A DNA stretch of 64,000 bases from Caldilineaceae bacterium. Its GTDB lineage: Bacteria > Chloroflexota > Anaerolineae > Caldilineales > Caldilineaceae. Of this stretch, positions 25,503 to 32,788 are shown piece after piece. The translations under genes were made by a program, and so were the position numbers. The notes below the pieces were generated by a model. The model made no database searches and had not been told where the DNA came from. It worked only from the letters and a program-made list of their open reading frames with translations. The stretch covers positions 1 to 64,000 of the forward strand of contig JAHBVF010000028.1 of NCBI GenBank assembly GCA_019637685.1, in the 5' to 3' direction. The first letter of the stretch is position 1; the number at the start of each line of letters is the position of its first letter.

Positions 25503-25664
25503 TCATTCCTTTCTGATAATGTCCACAGGCGGGGGGGGGAATAGCCCTTCTGCTGTTTCCGTCTGTTGTGTCCCGTTCACCTGTTGTGTCCCGTGTCCTT
25601 TACTGCCAATACTTGCCCGTGAATGTGTCTCGTGTGCCCGATCTCCTGGTTTTGTTTGTCTCAT
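25503..25664 (-). CDS. Small hypothetical protein (53 aa)
   Basis: ATG 25664 follows AAAGGA with 5-nt spacing, the element's standard site, so it is preferred over an ATG 11 codons upstream. The product is hydrophilic (MRQTKPGDRAHETHSRASIG, ending FPPPPVDIIRKE) with no recognisable domain. It overlaps the end of the gene at 25600 by 65 bp in another frame, which lowers confidence. If real it is coupled to the downstream 56-residue gene. Confidence 0.4.
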   Translation of the reverse strand: MRQTKPGDRAHETHSRASIGSKGHGTQQVNGTQQTETAEGLFPPPPVDIIRKE

Positions 25665-26040
25665 ACCCTTCCTTTCTGGTTGTTCGCGGTAAATCATCCC
25701 AGCGCGTCAATTCTCTTATGGCAGGGAGAATACGCGATTTCATTCCCGCCGCTATGGGGTCCAGTGGGCCAGCCGCAGCCCCCACGATCACCCCTACCCT
25801 GAAGTTGTTATTAAAGCGTTGGGCCGCAATTTCGCAAGCAAACGGCCCACCGCGCTCCCCACGGCCTGCAACCCGGTAGGTCTCACTGCCGTCTTCCTCC
25901 ACAATGACTTCCACTACAGAAGCAGTGAACCACGCAACGAGGGTGCAATGCGTCTCCCCTGTCTTCTTGTTCACTTTGCATAAATACATTTTGTTTTCGT
26001 CTGCTGCAAAGAATTGTTTTTTCTGAAGTGTTGCCTTCAT
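25600..26040 (-). CDS. DUF927-like small protein next to the origin
   Basis: 146 residues from ATG 26040; AAAGGA directly abuts an ATG at 26046, so the second ATG with 6-nt spacing is preferred. The middle (SETYRVAGRGERGGPFACEI, then RFNNNFRVGVIVGAAAGPLD and ILPAIRELT) resembles part of the DUF927 domain found in helicases or primases of mobile elements, where it is usually a fused module. Here it would be a stand-alone fragment just downstream of the iteron region. The likeness is from memory, and the function (replication accessory) is inferred from place. Confidence 0.55.
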   Translation of the reverse strand: MKATLQKKQFFAADENKMYLCKVNKKTGETHCTLVAWFTASVVEVIVEEDGSETYRVAGRGERGGPFACEIAAQRFNNNFRVGVIVGAAAGPLDPIAAGMKSRILPAIRELTRWDDLPRTTRKEGYETNKTRRSGTRDTFTGKYWQ

Positions 26041-26070
26041 TGTCATTCCTTTCTAATATCCTCTCCACAG

Positions 26071-26289
26071 TGTGGGGTGTAGGGTAGGGTGTATAGTTTG
26101 TGTAGGGTTTGGTGTAGGGTTTTCAGGAGGTGAGTGTAGGGTGTGTATAGTTTTCCAGAAACCCTATACACATGTGCGCGCGCGCACGTATGGAGACTTT
26201 TATAAAAACCCTACACACCCTACACTCACCTCCTAAAAAACTATACACAAAACCCTACACAAACTATACACGAACTATACACGGGAGGA
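26071..26289. other. Probable replication origin: nested palindromic iteron array
   Basis: GTGTAGGG-type units (with TATAGTTT) occur many times here in both orientations. Two perfect inverted repeats share one axis: 22 bp (26089-26110 with 26250-26271) and 23 bp (26125-26147 with 26212-26234). At their centre (26174-26187) is GTGCGCGCGCGCAC, itself a palindrome. The array lies between the PrimPol-helicase stop and the next gene. Iteron-rich regions beside P4-type helicases are origins in satellites and plasmids; function here is inferred. Confidence 0.8.
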
Positions 26290-26302
26290 CCCCAAAGCCT
26301 TA

Positions 26303-28726
26303 CTATAGAGTAAGGGCATACACAATCCCCGCGTTGCTTCGCTTCCAATCGACGTGTAGCCGTTTCATTTCTCGTCCGAAGTTCGTTGAATTGTAGGCCG
26401 TGTGCCCATTGCTGCTACACCAGGCTTTGTAGTCGCTATAAAGTATTTTGCTGGGTGTGACCGGCGTTGGCGCGGGTGTAGTTTGTTCTTGCATCCACCG
26501 CGCCATTGGGTTGGTCTCAATCTGTAGGTCTTGCAATACGGCAACCATTCCGGCGGCCGTGGTGAAATCGCCATTGTGACGCAACCGCTGCAAGCCTGCA
26601 ATTGCCCAATTGAGAATACCCGGAAGTTCTGTTCTCAGCTTTTCGATTAGGTGGATGTCTTTTTCGTCGTCTGCAAATGAGCGAAAGAATGGGATCGGCT
26701 TTAACCGTCGCCATATTGCAGACGACGTATCTTTGATAACCGGAAGATTATTCACCGCCCAAAAGACCTTTGCAACAGGGTGAAATTCCAGGGGTGCTTC
26801 ATAAATTTGGCGCACCTGAATGCGTTCGCCACTCACAATGTTCTTGAGCAGTCCCTCGGCAATGGTTTGCCCCCGTTCTGACTCAGTGCTGAATAACAGT
26901 CGCTTGCCCGGCAATTTTGCCAGTGAGTAAGTTCCAGGGTCGGCTAACGTGTGCAGGTTTGCGGTCATTGCCAGCGAACCCAACAATTCAGAGATAATAG
27001 TCACGGCAACCGTTTTGCCGTTGCCGCCATCGCCCGGAAACCAGAACATTGCCTCGCGGTTTGTGTCCGTTGTCAGCGCGTAGCCCACACCCTCTTGAAA
27101 CAGGGCGATCAGTTCGTCATCCGGTTGGGTTGTGCCCTCTTTGACCAAAACCTCGCGGCAAAACTGTTCCCACCGTGGACAGGTGGCTTTGGGATCGTAT
27201 TCGTAGGGCAGCAGATGCGTAATGAGGTCGTTGCGGCTATGTAGTCGCGCCGTGTAGGTGTCCAGGTCAAACGTGCAATTCAAGAAATTTAGCAGATTGC
27301 CGTCCCCGTCCAGTTGATCGACACAAATAGCCCGCTGCGCCTGCGCCATTTTTTCAACACTGGTTATGCGGCTATGCGTCCGTTTTGTCGCAGAAACGTA
27401 CGATGACGCCTTGGCAATGGCATCTTTGTCATTTGATTTAATGGCAGCCCGTTTTTTTTGCTCCGCCAGGTCGTTTAACACTCGTATAAGATTTTGAATT
27501 TCGGCCTGTATCTCGACCTCTGAAAGAGACCAATAACAGTCTGCCCACACAAGCCAGCCCAGGCCGGGCGCATAACGCCAATCATTGCCATTTAGATCGA
27601 GCCAACAGTCCAGAATGCCGCCATCCTCCGGCTTGTAAGCGTAGACATCCAGCCCAGAACCACCGGCCGCGCATGATCCGTCTGCCTGTCCCGCCCCATC
27701 CCCTGCGTTTGGATCGCCACCATCTGTATTCATTGTCATCTTCGCTTGTTCCTCTGCCAGTTCTACCGCGCCACTGGTATCGACAAAAACCGGACGACGT
27801 GCGCCGGTGGGGTCGTCCTCATTGGCCCAATGCGTCAGGGTTGCCAGTGTGACACCCTTGCCGGGCACGAACCCTTTCCACTTTGCCTCGCATTCCCCAG
27901 GCTGGAATTTGGAGGATTGGGCGCTCCAACCTATCCACAGGGGCAGACCAGCGTCCCCCAGTTGTGCAAGCGCCATACCAACAGTGATCCAGGTCTCCCG
28001 GTCATCCACCCGCCAGGTGGCAAGCCGCGCCAGGTTTGATTGGGCCGTAGCTATATCTTCAGCCAGACTGAAGCGCCCCCCGTGGTTGCCGGACTGTTGT
28101 GCGCCGTTGTTGGGGGTGTGGGGCGTTTGCGTCGGTTTTTCCAGCATTTTCAGCAAAAAATCGGGCAACGGTCGGGGTGTCATCTGCGCGGGAAAGACTT
28201 CCCACGTATACCGGTTGCCGCTGGGGTGAAGACTGGGCGCAGTCACGATGTACCCACCCACGCCGCGCACATCTACCCCGGTGGGAAGCCTACCCCGACT
28301 GTTGCCCAGCGGGTTGCCCGCGGGCTGTTGGTAAAGCAGGTGAAACCCGCCGCTGCCCGTCTGGGCGGTGGTGGTGAGATGCTCGGCGCGCAGTTGCTTC
28401 AGCAGCGCCCCGCCCGCGTAGCCCTCTTTGTGGATGTCAAAATCCACGGCCAGCAGACCAGATGCCCCACAGTTCAGCCCGATATTGGCATCCGGCCAGC
28501 GTCCCCACCAGCCCCGGATAGTGTCCGCGTCGGTGGTGGCATCGTGAAGCCCGTGGGAAGTCAGCGGCGTCTTATCCGCTGGCCTCAAAGGAAAAATGTG
28601 CCAACCGCACCGGGCATAGTAGAGCGCCGTATCCAGTAGATTGGCGGGCGTTTCCCCCCGCGCATTGTTCGTAGATTTTTCCAAAGAATTTTGGATATTG
28701 ACAGCTTGTTCGTCGCGTGGTATCAT
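26303..28726 (-). CDS. PrimPol-SF3 helicase replication protein (P4/D5-like)
   Basis: 807 residues. The N-terminal bifunctional primase/polymerase domain has GWHIFPL, catalytic D95/D97 in LLAVDFDIH, H129 in GSGGFHLLY and D152 in GVDVRGVGGYIV. A D5-like linker region is followed by an SF3 helicase with Walker A GDGGNGKT (K571), the KRLLFSTESERG Walker B region and the sensor segment KVFWAVNNLP. The C-terminus (KILYSDYKAWCSSNGHTAYN) is a P4-type winged helix for origin binding. It would initiate and unwind replication at the adjacent iteron array. Such fusions are typical of phage satellites, plasmids and phages. Confidence 0.93.
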   Translation of the reverse strand: MIPRDEQAVNIQNSLEKSTNNARGETPANLLDTALYYARCGWHIFPLRPADKTPLTSHGLHDATTDADTIRGWWGRWPDANIGLNCGASGLLAVDFDIHKEGYAGGALLKQLRAEHLTTTAQTGSGGFHLLYQQPAGNPLGNSRGRLPTGVDVRGVGGYIVTAPSLHPSGNRYTWEVFPAQMTPRPLPDFLLKMLEKPTQTPHTPNNGAQQSGNHGGRFSLAEDIATAQSNLARLATWRVDDRETWITVGMALAQLGDAGLPLWIGWSAQSSKFQPGECEAKWKGFVPGKGVTLATLTHWANEDDPTGARRPVFVDTSGAVELAEEQAKMTMNTDGGDPNAGDGAGQADGSCAAGGSGLDVYAYKPEDGGILDCWLDLNGNDWRYAPGLGWLVWADCYWSLSEVEIQAEIQNLIRVLNDLAEQKKRAAIKSNDKDAIAKASSYVSATKRTHSRITSVEKMAQAQRAICVDQLDGDGNLLNFLNCTFDLDTYTARLHSRNDLITHLLPYEYDPKATCPRWEQFCREVLVKEGTTQPDDELIALFQEGVGYALTTDTNREAMFWFPGDGGNGKTVAVTIISELLGSLAMTANLHTLADPGTYSLAKLPGKRLLFSTESERGQTIAEGLLKNIVSGERIQVRQIYEAPLEFHPVAKVFWAVNNLPVIKDTSSAIWRRLKPIPFFRSFADDEKDIHLIEKLRTELPGILNWAIAGLQRLRHNGDFTTAAGMVAVLQDLQIETNPMARWMQEQTTPAPTPVTPSKILYSDYKAWCSSNGHTAYNSTNFGREMKRLHVDWKRSNAGIVYALTL

Positions 28727-28766
28727 TGTATCTGTCCTGTTGAATGTCGTACCCTTTTTTCCGCCT

Positions 28767-28791
28767 CCGTCACTGTGGTCAGCAGTGACGG
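28767..28791. repeat. Perfect 9-bp inverted repeat between RHH and primase genes
   Basis: CCGTCACTG (28767-28775) and CAGTGACGG (28783-28791) enclose 7 nt. It lies 41 bp upstream of the primase start. An operator or weak terminator are both possible. Confidence 0.5.
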
Positions 28792-28804
28792 TTTGGTTTC
28801 AGGG

Positions 28805-29041
28805 TCACATGTCAGCGGATGGAAGACTTTGCGAAAGCATCGCAACGCCGGGATCGCCCGTCAAAGCAGGCCCGGCGTTGCCATTTTCAGAGCGCAAAAC
28901 CAAGGCGGGCCGTGTCTCGATACGCGCGCAGCGCACCAACCGGCGCAAAAACTCACTGTTCGACACCCCCATACCGTGTGCCAGCGCGTCAAGCCGTTGG
29001 CGTTCCTCTGTTGTCGTGCGAAAACTTACCAATTCGTTCAT
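28805..29041 (-). CDS. Ribbon-helix-helix-like protein
   Basis: 78 residues. The N-terminal half ELVSFRTTTEERQRLDALAH then GVSNSEFLRRLVR has the strand-helix-helix layout of CopG/Arc repressors (short beta strand then two helices with NSEFLRR). The tail is Pro/Gly-rich. The start follows AAGGGGG. It lies just upstream of the PrimPol-helicase gene, and two exact 13-bp repeats (29104-29170) precede it, fitting autoregulation of the replication module. The repressor role is inferred. Confidence 0.65.
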   Translation of the reverse strand: MNELVSFRTTTEERQRLDALAHGMGVSNSEFLRRLVRCARIETRPALVLRSENGNAGPALTGDPGVAMLSQSLPSADM

Positions 29042-29103
29042 TTCATCCCCCTTTCATTCATTCGTTGGAACACGCACTGCCCACCAGCATACATTGGCCT
29101 ATG

Positions 29104-29170
29104 TGACACACAGTCATACTTGCGTATAACAGTGACCCTATTGTCTGCCCGGCCATATGACACACAGTCA
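29104..29170. promoter_or_regulatory. Two exact 13-bp direct repeats upstream of the RHH gene
   Basis: TGACACACAGTCA at 29104-29116 and 29158-29170, 54 bp apart (about five helical turns), each itself roughly symmetric (TGTGAC/GTCACA in the wider context). Spaced direct repeats are a usual binding pattern for RHH repressors. Confidence 0.55.
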
Positions 29171-29201
29171 CATAGGGCAAAGAGTTGCTGGAAATTTAAG
29201 G

Positions 29202-29426
29202 TTAGTCTGCATCTTCCTTTTCTAACTCTTGTCCGAAGGCAGCGGTTAGATCGCAAATCAATTGCCAGGAGGATACAGATGACGTATCTTGTGCCTGGTC
29301 AACTTGCCGGTACATCTTATCCAAAAGAACCTCTGCTTCTTCCCCGCCTTCCTCCGTAGATATTTTGCATTCCAGGGCGAGGGTGCGAATCAACGCCCAG
29401 GCCATCAAGTCACGTGGCTTTTCCAT
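29202..29426 (-). CDS. Hypothetical acidic protein
   Basis: 74 residues from ATG 29426, preceded by GGGGAG; an in-frame ATG at 29447 is less favoured. The product is helical and acidic (MEKPRDLMAWALIRTLALEC, then GGEEAEVLLDKMYRQVDQAQ, ending AFGQELEKEDAD). No family is recognised. It lies in the leftward early transcript. Small acidic proteins of this size in mobile elements often act on host proteins, but nothing here shows it. Confidence 0.5.
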   Translation of the reverse strand: MEKPRDLMAWALIRTLALECKISTEEGGEEAEVLLDKMYRQVDQAQDTSSVSSWQLICDLTAAFGQELEKEDAD

Positions 29427-29582
29427 GTCTCCCCTTTTCTTTTTCAATGGTTCGTGGGTACGAACAAAGAGACCCTGCCCGTTTTCACTTTGCCCTCTCC
29501 GTGGGCCGCCTGGTGTGTGGTCTCGTTTTCGGCTGTTCCCGCCCGGTGTGCATCTGGTCTACTGTCCCGCTGTCCTAGTGTC

Positions 29583-30074
29583 CTAGCGGCCCGCTGTCCG
29601 TGTAGGCCCGCCATTCTTGGGCATATACCCACGCAGCAACACAGGCTGTTCCTCTGCGGTCGCTGCGCCCTCTCTAAGCCGGGTTATCACCTCTGCCATA
29701 GCCAAGTGGCTGTAGAAGTCTGTGCCGTCGTGTACCCCGGCCAGTTGCGCCAATGCCCGCGCCCAGTTCCAGCGCCGCTTGCTAATTCCCAGTTCGTCAA
29801 GGCAGCGCGCCCGCGTTGTCTCGAAGCCGGAGAGAAATAGACCGAACATCAACAGACAGTCACCAGACGCCCGGTGTATGATCTGGCTATCTGTGGGCCG
29901 CTGCCGTCGCCAGTTGTGGCGCAAGCGTGCATTTTCGGCCTGTAGCGCCACGGATTGGGACGCCACCCGTAACAACTTCGCTTCTGTCTGTAGTGCCCTG
30001 TCTCGCCATTCCTGCGTGGTTAGCCCACTCTCCACAGGTTTTACCAGTCCATTCAAGGCTTGCAATACGTTCAT
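29583..30074 (-). CDS. Hypothetical protein with coiled coil and possible HTH
   Basis: 163 residues. Residues 20-55 (LQTEAKLLRVASQSVALQAE and NARLRHNW) form a short coiled coil. The middle, RCLDELGISKRRWNWARALA, reads as a helix-turn-helix of the phage type (LGISKRRW as recognition turn). The end, EEQPVLLRGYMPKNGG, is polar. No named family is recognised. It overlaps the preceding gene by 4 nt (ATGA), so the two are translationally coupled. Confidence 0.6.
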   Translation of the reverse strand: MNVLQALNGLVKPVESGLTTQEWRDRALQTEAKLLRVASQSVALQAENARLRHNWRRQRPTDSQIIHRASGDCLLMFGLFLSGFETTRARCLDELGISKRRWNWARALAQLAGVHDGTDFYSHLAMAEVITRLREGAATAEEQPVLLRGYMPKNGGPTRTAGR

Positions 30075-30610
30075 TGTCCGTTCCCGCCTTCCAGGTGTCG
30101 CAGATACCCTTCCAGGGCCATCTTGCGCAGTTCGTGGGAGTTCTGTAGCTCGGTCAGTCGCACTTCTAGCGCACTGTCCACCTTGTGGCGCTCTAGTCCG
30201 TTGCGGCTGAAGTCGAATTCATCCTTGTTCATTCGCCAATAGGTGGCACTGGTCAGAAGCGCAAAGCCCAACAGGAAAAAGGGTGTATCCAAGCCCAAAA
30301 CCCATACCAGCCCCCACGTAAGCAACCCCCAACCCAGGGAGAAGGGCAGCAGCCGGATAAGCTGCCCAACCGCCCGACTCCCCGGTGTGGCATATTCCCT
30401 TGAACCGCTGCCCTCGTGACTGGTGAACGCCGGGTCATAGACAACCGGCCCATTGTGGACAGGGCCCAGCAGCGCCACGGGTGGTTCACCACTGCCCCCG
30501 GCCAGGGGTTTCAGCCAGCGTGTATTTGGCCCAGACAGTGCCAGTTTGTGGGCCAGGTCGTTGTTGTCCTCCGCCCCCTGCGCAGATAACTCGGTGGTCT
30601 GTCTGCCCAT
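30071..30610 (-). CDS. Membrane protein of unknown function
   Basis: 179 residues. A polar N-terminal 95 residues rich in Gly/Pro/Ser precedes two closely spaced hydrophobic helices (LIRLLPFSLGWGLLTWGLVW and LGLDTPFFLLGFALLTSATY, about 98-140). A charged helical tail ends KMALEGYLRHLEGGNGQ. The topology suggests a hairpin in the membrane with both ends in the cytoplasm. No family is recognised. It is coupled to the coiled-coil gene by an ATGA overlap. Membrane proteins in such early modules can be exclusion or defence factors; this is conjecture. Confidence 0.6.
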   Translation of the reverse strand: MGRQTTELSAQGAEDNNDLAHKLALSGPNTRWLKPLAGGSGEPPVALLGPVHNGPVVYDPAFTSHEGSGSREYATPGSRAVGQLIRLLPFSLGWGLLTWGLVWVLGLDTPFFLLGFALLTSATYWRMNKDEFDFSRNGLERHKVDSALEVRLTELQNSHELRKMALEGYLRHLEGGNGQ

Positions 30611-30697
30611 CGCTTTGCCCTCCTTCGGTGTGGGTCGTCTGCCGGTGTTATGGTGTTGTATCGTGGTGGTTTGGCCGCCAATCGCGGACCATCGGTG

Positions 30698-31141
30698 TCA
30701 AATCTTGTGGCGGCTGCCGGCTTGCAGCATTAGCAGGGGATTGGCTGCGATCTGAAAAGCCAGTGCCGCGCCCACTTCCAGCATTGTGTAGGCCCAGTTG
30801 GTCACAACAGTCTCTGTCTCGTATCGATACTTTCCAGGGAGTGCGTTCCACACATTATAGAATTCCCACTTCTCCGGGGTCAGGCGTTCATTCTCGGTCA
30901 GTCGGTTATACAGGTCATCTACCAGCCCCCTGGCGCTCTCGTTCAGGGTAAGACCCAGCGCCTCTAAAGACGGCCCGTCCTGGTTGTTGGGGATTTTCAC
31001 GAACAGTCTGTCGCCGTCCTCCTCTTCGGGCGCTTGGCTGCCATTAGAATTGTTCACAGAATGGCAGTATCCTTCTTCCATCTTGCGCAGTATGTCTTCA
31101 AGACATACCTTTTCCTCTGCCGTTACCTGTTTGCCTGTCAT
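30698..31141 (-). CDS. Hypothetical protein with C-terminal hydrophobic helix
   Basis: 147 residues. An acidic N-terminal half (KVCLEDILRKMEEGYCHSVN) is followed by ARGLVDDLYNRLTENERLTP and KWEFYNVWNALPGKYRY. A C-terminal hydrophobic stretch is TMLEVGAALAFQIAANPLLM. No domain is recognised. The ATGA overlap with the upstream gene (31138-31141) shows coupling. The gap 30611-30697 downstream of it has no further gene. Confidence 0.55.
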   Translation of the reverse strand: MTGKQVTAEEKVCLEDILRKMEEGYCHSVNNSNGSQAPEEEDGDRLFVKIPNNQDGPSLEALGLTLNESARGLVDDLYNRLTENERLTPEKWEFYNVWNALPGKYRYETETVVTNWAYTMLEVGAALAFQIAANPLLMLQAGSRHKI

Positions 31142-31506
31142 AACTTTGTTTCCTCTCTGATTGTTGGGGAGTTGCCATTGTTGGCAGCGTCCGCGGGATC
31201 GCCCATCTCAATTTTGTGCTCAAAAACATCCGCAATGGTGCGTAGTGCCGCAAGTGCCCGTTCCTTTGTGAAATGCTCCGGTATTTGTACCCGGAGACAG
31301 TCCGAAAGACGCAGTTCGTCAACCCATCCCACATCAAAAAGTTCGTGGTCTGGTTCTTCTACTCCCAGTGACCGCCAGTCAATTGCCCCAGTCCCCGGCG
31401 AAAAGTAGTCGATCTGGTAGAGTCGCCGCACTGGTTTATTTGCTGCCTTTGCCAATAGCTCTTCCTGTATTGCACCAGTCGCGCCTTCGTTGATTTTGCT
31501 TGTCAT
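31138..31506 (-). CDS. Hypothetical protein
   Basis: 122 residues from ATG 31506, preceded by AAAGGGA; a longer upstream frame overlaps the zinc-ribbon gene and lacks a site. The centre (VRRLYQIDYFSPGTGAIDWR, then LFDVGWVDELRLSDCLRVQI) and the helix ERALAALRTIADVFEHKIEM suggest a small alpha/beta domain. No family is recognised. It is tightly packed with neighbours in the early leftward transcript. Confidence 0.55.
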   Translation of the reverse strand: MTSKINEGATGAIQEELLAKAANKPVRRLYQIDYFSPGTGAIDWRSLGVEEPDHELFDVGWVDELRLSDCLRVQIPEHFTKERALAALRTIADVFEHKIEMGDPADAANNGNSPTIREETKL

Positions 31507-31583
31507 AGTTCCCTTTCTCCGTTTCTTGTATGGTTGTGTGGTCTTGCAACTATCGCCCCTGGCCGCCGTGTGCGTGGATATGT

Positions 31584-31859
31584 TCAAGCGAAGCGATCTG
31601 CTACCCCGCCCCGGCATTCATCACACACGAAGACCATAAGGGTATAGCCAGTGAACGTATCGTCCAGTCCGGCCTTTTCTGCTGATATGCCCAGCGCCAA
31701 AGTTGCAGGTCGCTGTTTGCATATTCTGCACATCGTGTCGCCCGGCTCTGGGTCACTGGGCAGGTTGTTCTTGTTTTCTTCGTTCACAGTTCGCGACTCC
31801 CTTTCTTCTATCCATCTACGGTGTGTTGCGATAAGATCGGTAAGTTCTTGCTTGTTCAC
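31584..31859 (-). CDS. Small zinc-ribbon-like protein
   Basis: 91 residues. Two Cys pairs, TMCRICKQRP and VFVCDECRGG, are separated by about 30 residues, the usual treble-clef or zinc-ribbon arrangement. The N-terminus (NKQELTDLIATHRRWIEERE) is helical. It may bind nucleic acid or protein through the metal site. No family name is certain. It starts 16 bp after the ParB/DUF3102-like gene. Confidence 0.6.
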   Translation of the reverse strand: MNKQELTDLIATHRRWIEERESRTVNEENKNNLPSDPEPGDTMCRICKQRPATLALGISAEKAGLDDTFTGYTLMVFVCDECRGGVADRFA

Positions 31860-31875
31860 GGTCGGTTTCCTTTCC

Positions 31876-32421
31876 TCAGTGGTTAGAATTTCTAGGGGTA
31901 CAGCATTCCTCTTCGTTCACTTCTACGGTTCTGCGCTGGCCGATATTGGCCGTGTTCTGCGTGTAGGTTGTGCCGTTGCGGGTGACTTTGCGTTCGTCTA
32001 TCTGTGAACCGTTCACAGATAGCTCGTTGCGCAGGTTGGTTACAAAACGGTTGCTAACCTGTGCCTGTCTAGCGATCTCCCGATCCGACCACTTCCCCCA
32101 CTCCTCGTCCAACAACAGCCGTGTCACCGTATCTTGTACCGTGCGCTGGCCGATGACCTCCCCAGCCTCAGCCCGTTCCAGCGCCTCAATACGGGCCGGG
32201 TCTGGCGTGGACGGAGACGCAAGAAGGTAGAGGGCGGAAGCGCCGATAGTCAAATCAGAGAAATTCTCGTTTTTGAATTGGGTAGCGACATTCATAAATT
32301 GCCGTGCGGTAAAGTCGCTCCAAGCAAACTCGCTTTCCAGCCACGGCCCAAACCCCCCCGTGCCCCATCCGTGGGTATTCACCCGCGCACCGTATACCCG
32401 CCATACTGTTGACAATTTCAC
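31876..32421 (-). CDS. DUF3102/ParB-like DNA-binding protein
   Basis: 181 residues from GTG 32421, preceded by GGCGGAGGAT. The N-terminal half (WLESEFAWSDFTARQFMNVA, then LTIGASALYLLASPSTPDPA) matches the DUF3102 style of plasmid or phage proteins as I recall it. The second half has an HTH (WSDREIARQAQVSNRFVTNL) and VTRNGTTYTQNTANIG, a tail pattern seen in ParB-like and methylase-associated proteins. It may act in partition or regulation. It is the second gene of the early transcript, after the RHH gene. Confidence 0.7.
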   Translation of the reverse strand: MKLSTVWRVYGARVNTHGWGTGGFGPWLESEFAWSDFTARQFMNVATQFKNENFSDLTIGASALYLLASPSTPDPARIEALERAEAGEVIGQRTVQDTVTRLLLDEEWGKWSDREIARQAQVSNRFVTNLRNELSVNGSQIDERKVTRNGTTYTQNTANIGQRRTVEVNEEECCTPRNSNH

Positions 32422-32438
32422 ATCCTCCGCCTGTCATG

Positions 32439-32651
32439 TTATTCTTTCTCCCCAGCGGCCATACTGTCAGCACAGGGATGGGAAGGCGGGTCAGTTGTAC
32501 TGTCTAGCACGGGCCAAATTTGATACTCTCGGCCTTGCTTGCGCAATGCGTTGCGAATGACCGTACTTTTGCTTTCCCCCTCAATTTCCGATAGGCGATC
32601 CAGCAAAAATCTGTCCTCGCTGCTCATCTTCAGCGTAAATGTTTCTTCCAT
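32439..32651 (-). CDS. Ribbon-helix-helix-like protein, first gene of the early operon
   Basis: 70 residues from ATG 32651, which follows GAAAGGA; an upstream in-frame extension lacks a site. METFTLKMSSEDRFLLDRLS-like EETFTLKMSSEDRFLLDRLS then EGESKSTVIRNALRKQG is the strand-helix-helix of CopG/Arc proteins. It is the first gene read from the near-consensus promoter at 32702-32730. It may act with the XRE repressor in a genetic switch, by analogy with temperate elements. Confidence 0.7.
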   Translation of the reverse strand: MEETFTLKMSSEDRFLLDRLSEIEGESKSTVIRNALRKQGREYQIWPVLDSTTDPPSHPCADSMAAGEKE

Positions 32652-32701
32652 TGCATCATCCTTTCTAATGGAAATATCGATAATTACTGCCTGTAGAAGT
32701 A

Positions 32702-32730
32702 ATAATATACCCAAATACTTGTATTGTCAA
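32702..32730 (-). promoter_or_regulatory. Early leftward promoter of the element
   Basis: On the minus strand TTGACA (32730-32725), 17-nt spacer, TATTAT (32707-32702). This is the strongest promoter-like sequence in the element and reads into the RHH gene. Its -35 lies within the operator candidate. Confidence 0.85.
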
Positions 32731-32743
32731 TACCCAGTATTGA
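32721..32743. promoter_or_regulatory. Operator: three GTATTG/CAATAC half-sites
   Basis: GTATTG (32721-32726), CAATAC (32728-32733) and GTATTGA (32737-32743) form two overlapping dyads: GTATTG-T-CAATAC and TCAATAC-CCA-GTATTGA. The first covers the -35 of the leftward promoter. The probable ligand is the divergently encoded XRE protein. Confidence 0.75.
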
Positions 32744-32788
32744 TGTTTTGCCATATTTATCGGTAACGTTGATGTTTACAGGAACCCC

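Noticed and set aside
26071..26289. CRISPR array
   Set aside because: Repeated units are short, in both orientations, and not separated by unique spacers of constant length; no cas genes. No other CRISPR-like region was seen in the window.
26081..26290. Telomere-like TAGGGT repeats suggesting a linear element end
   Set aside because: The units are irregular and symmetric around an internal axis, and clear att sites show integration in a chromosome.
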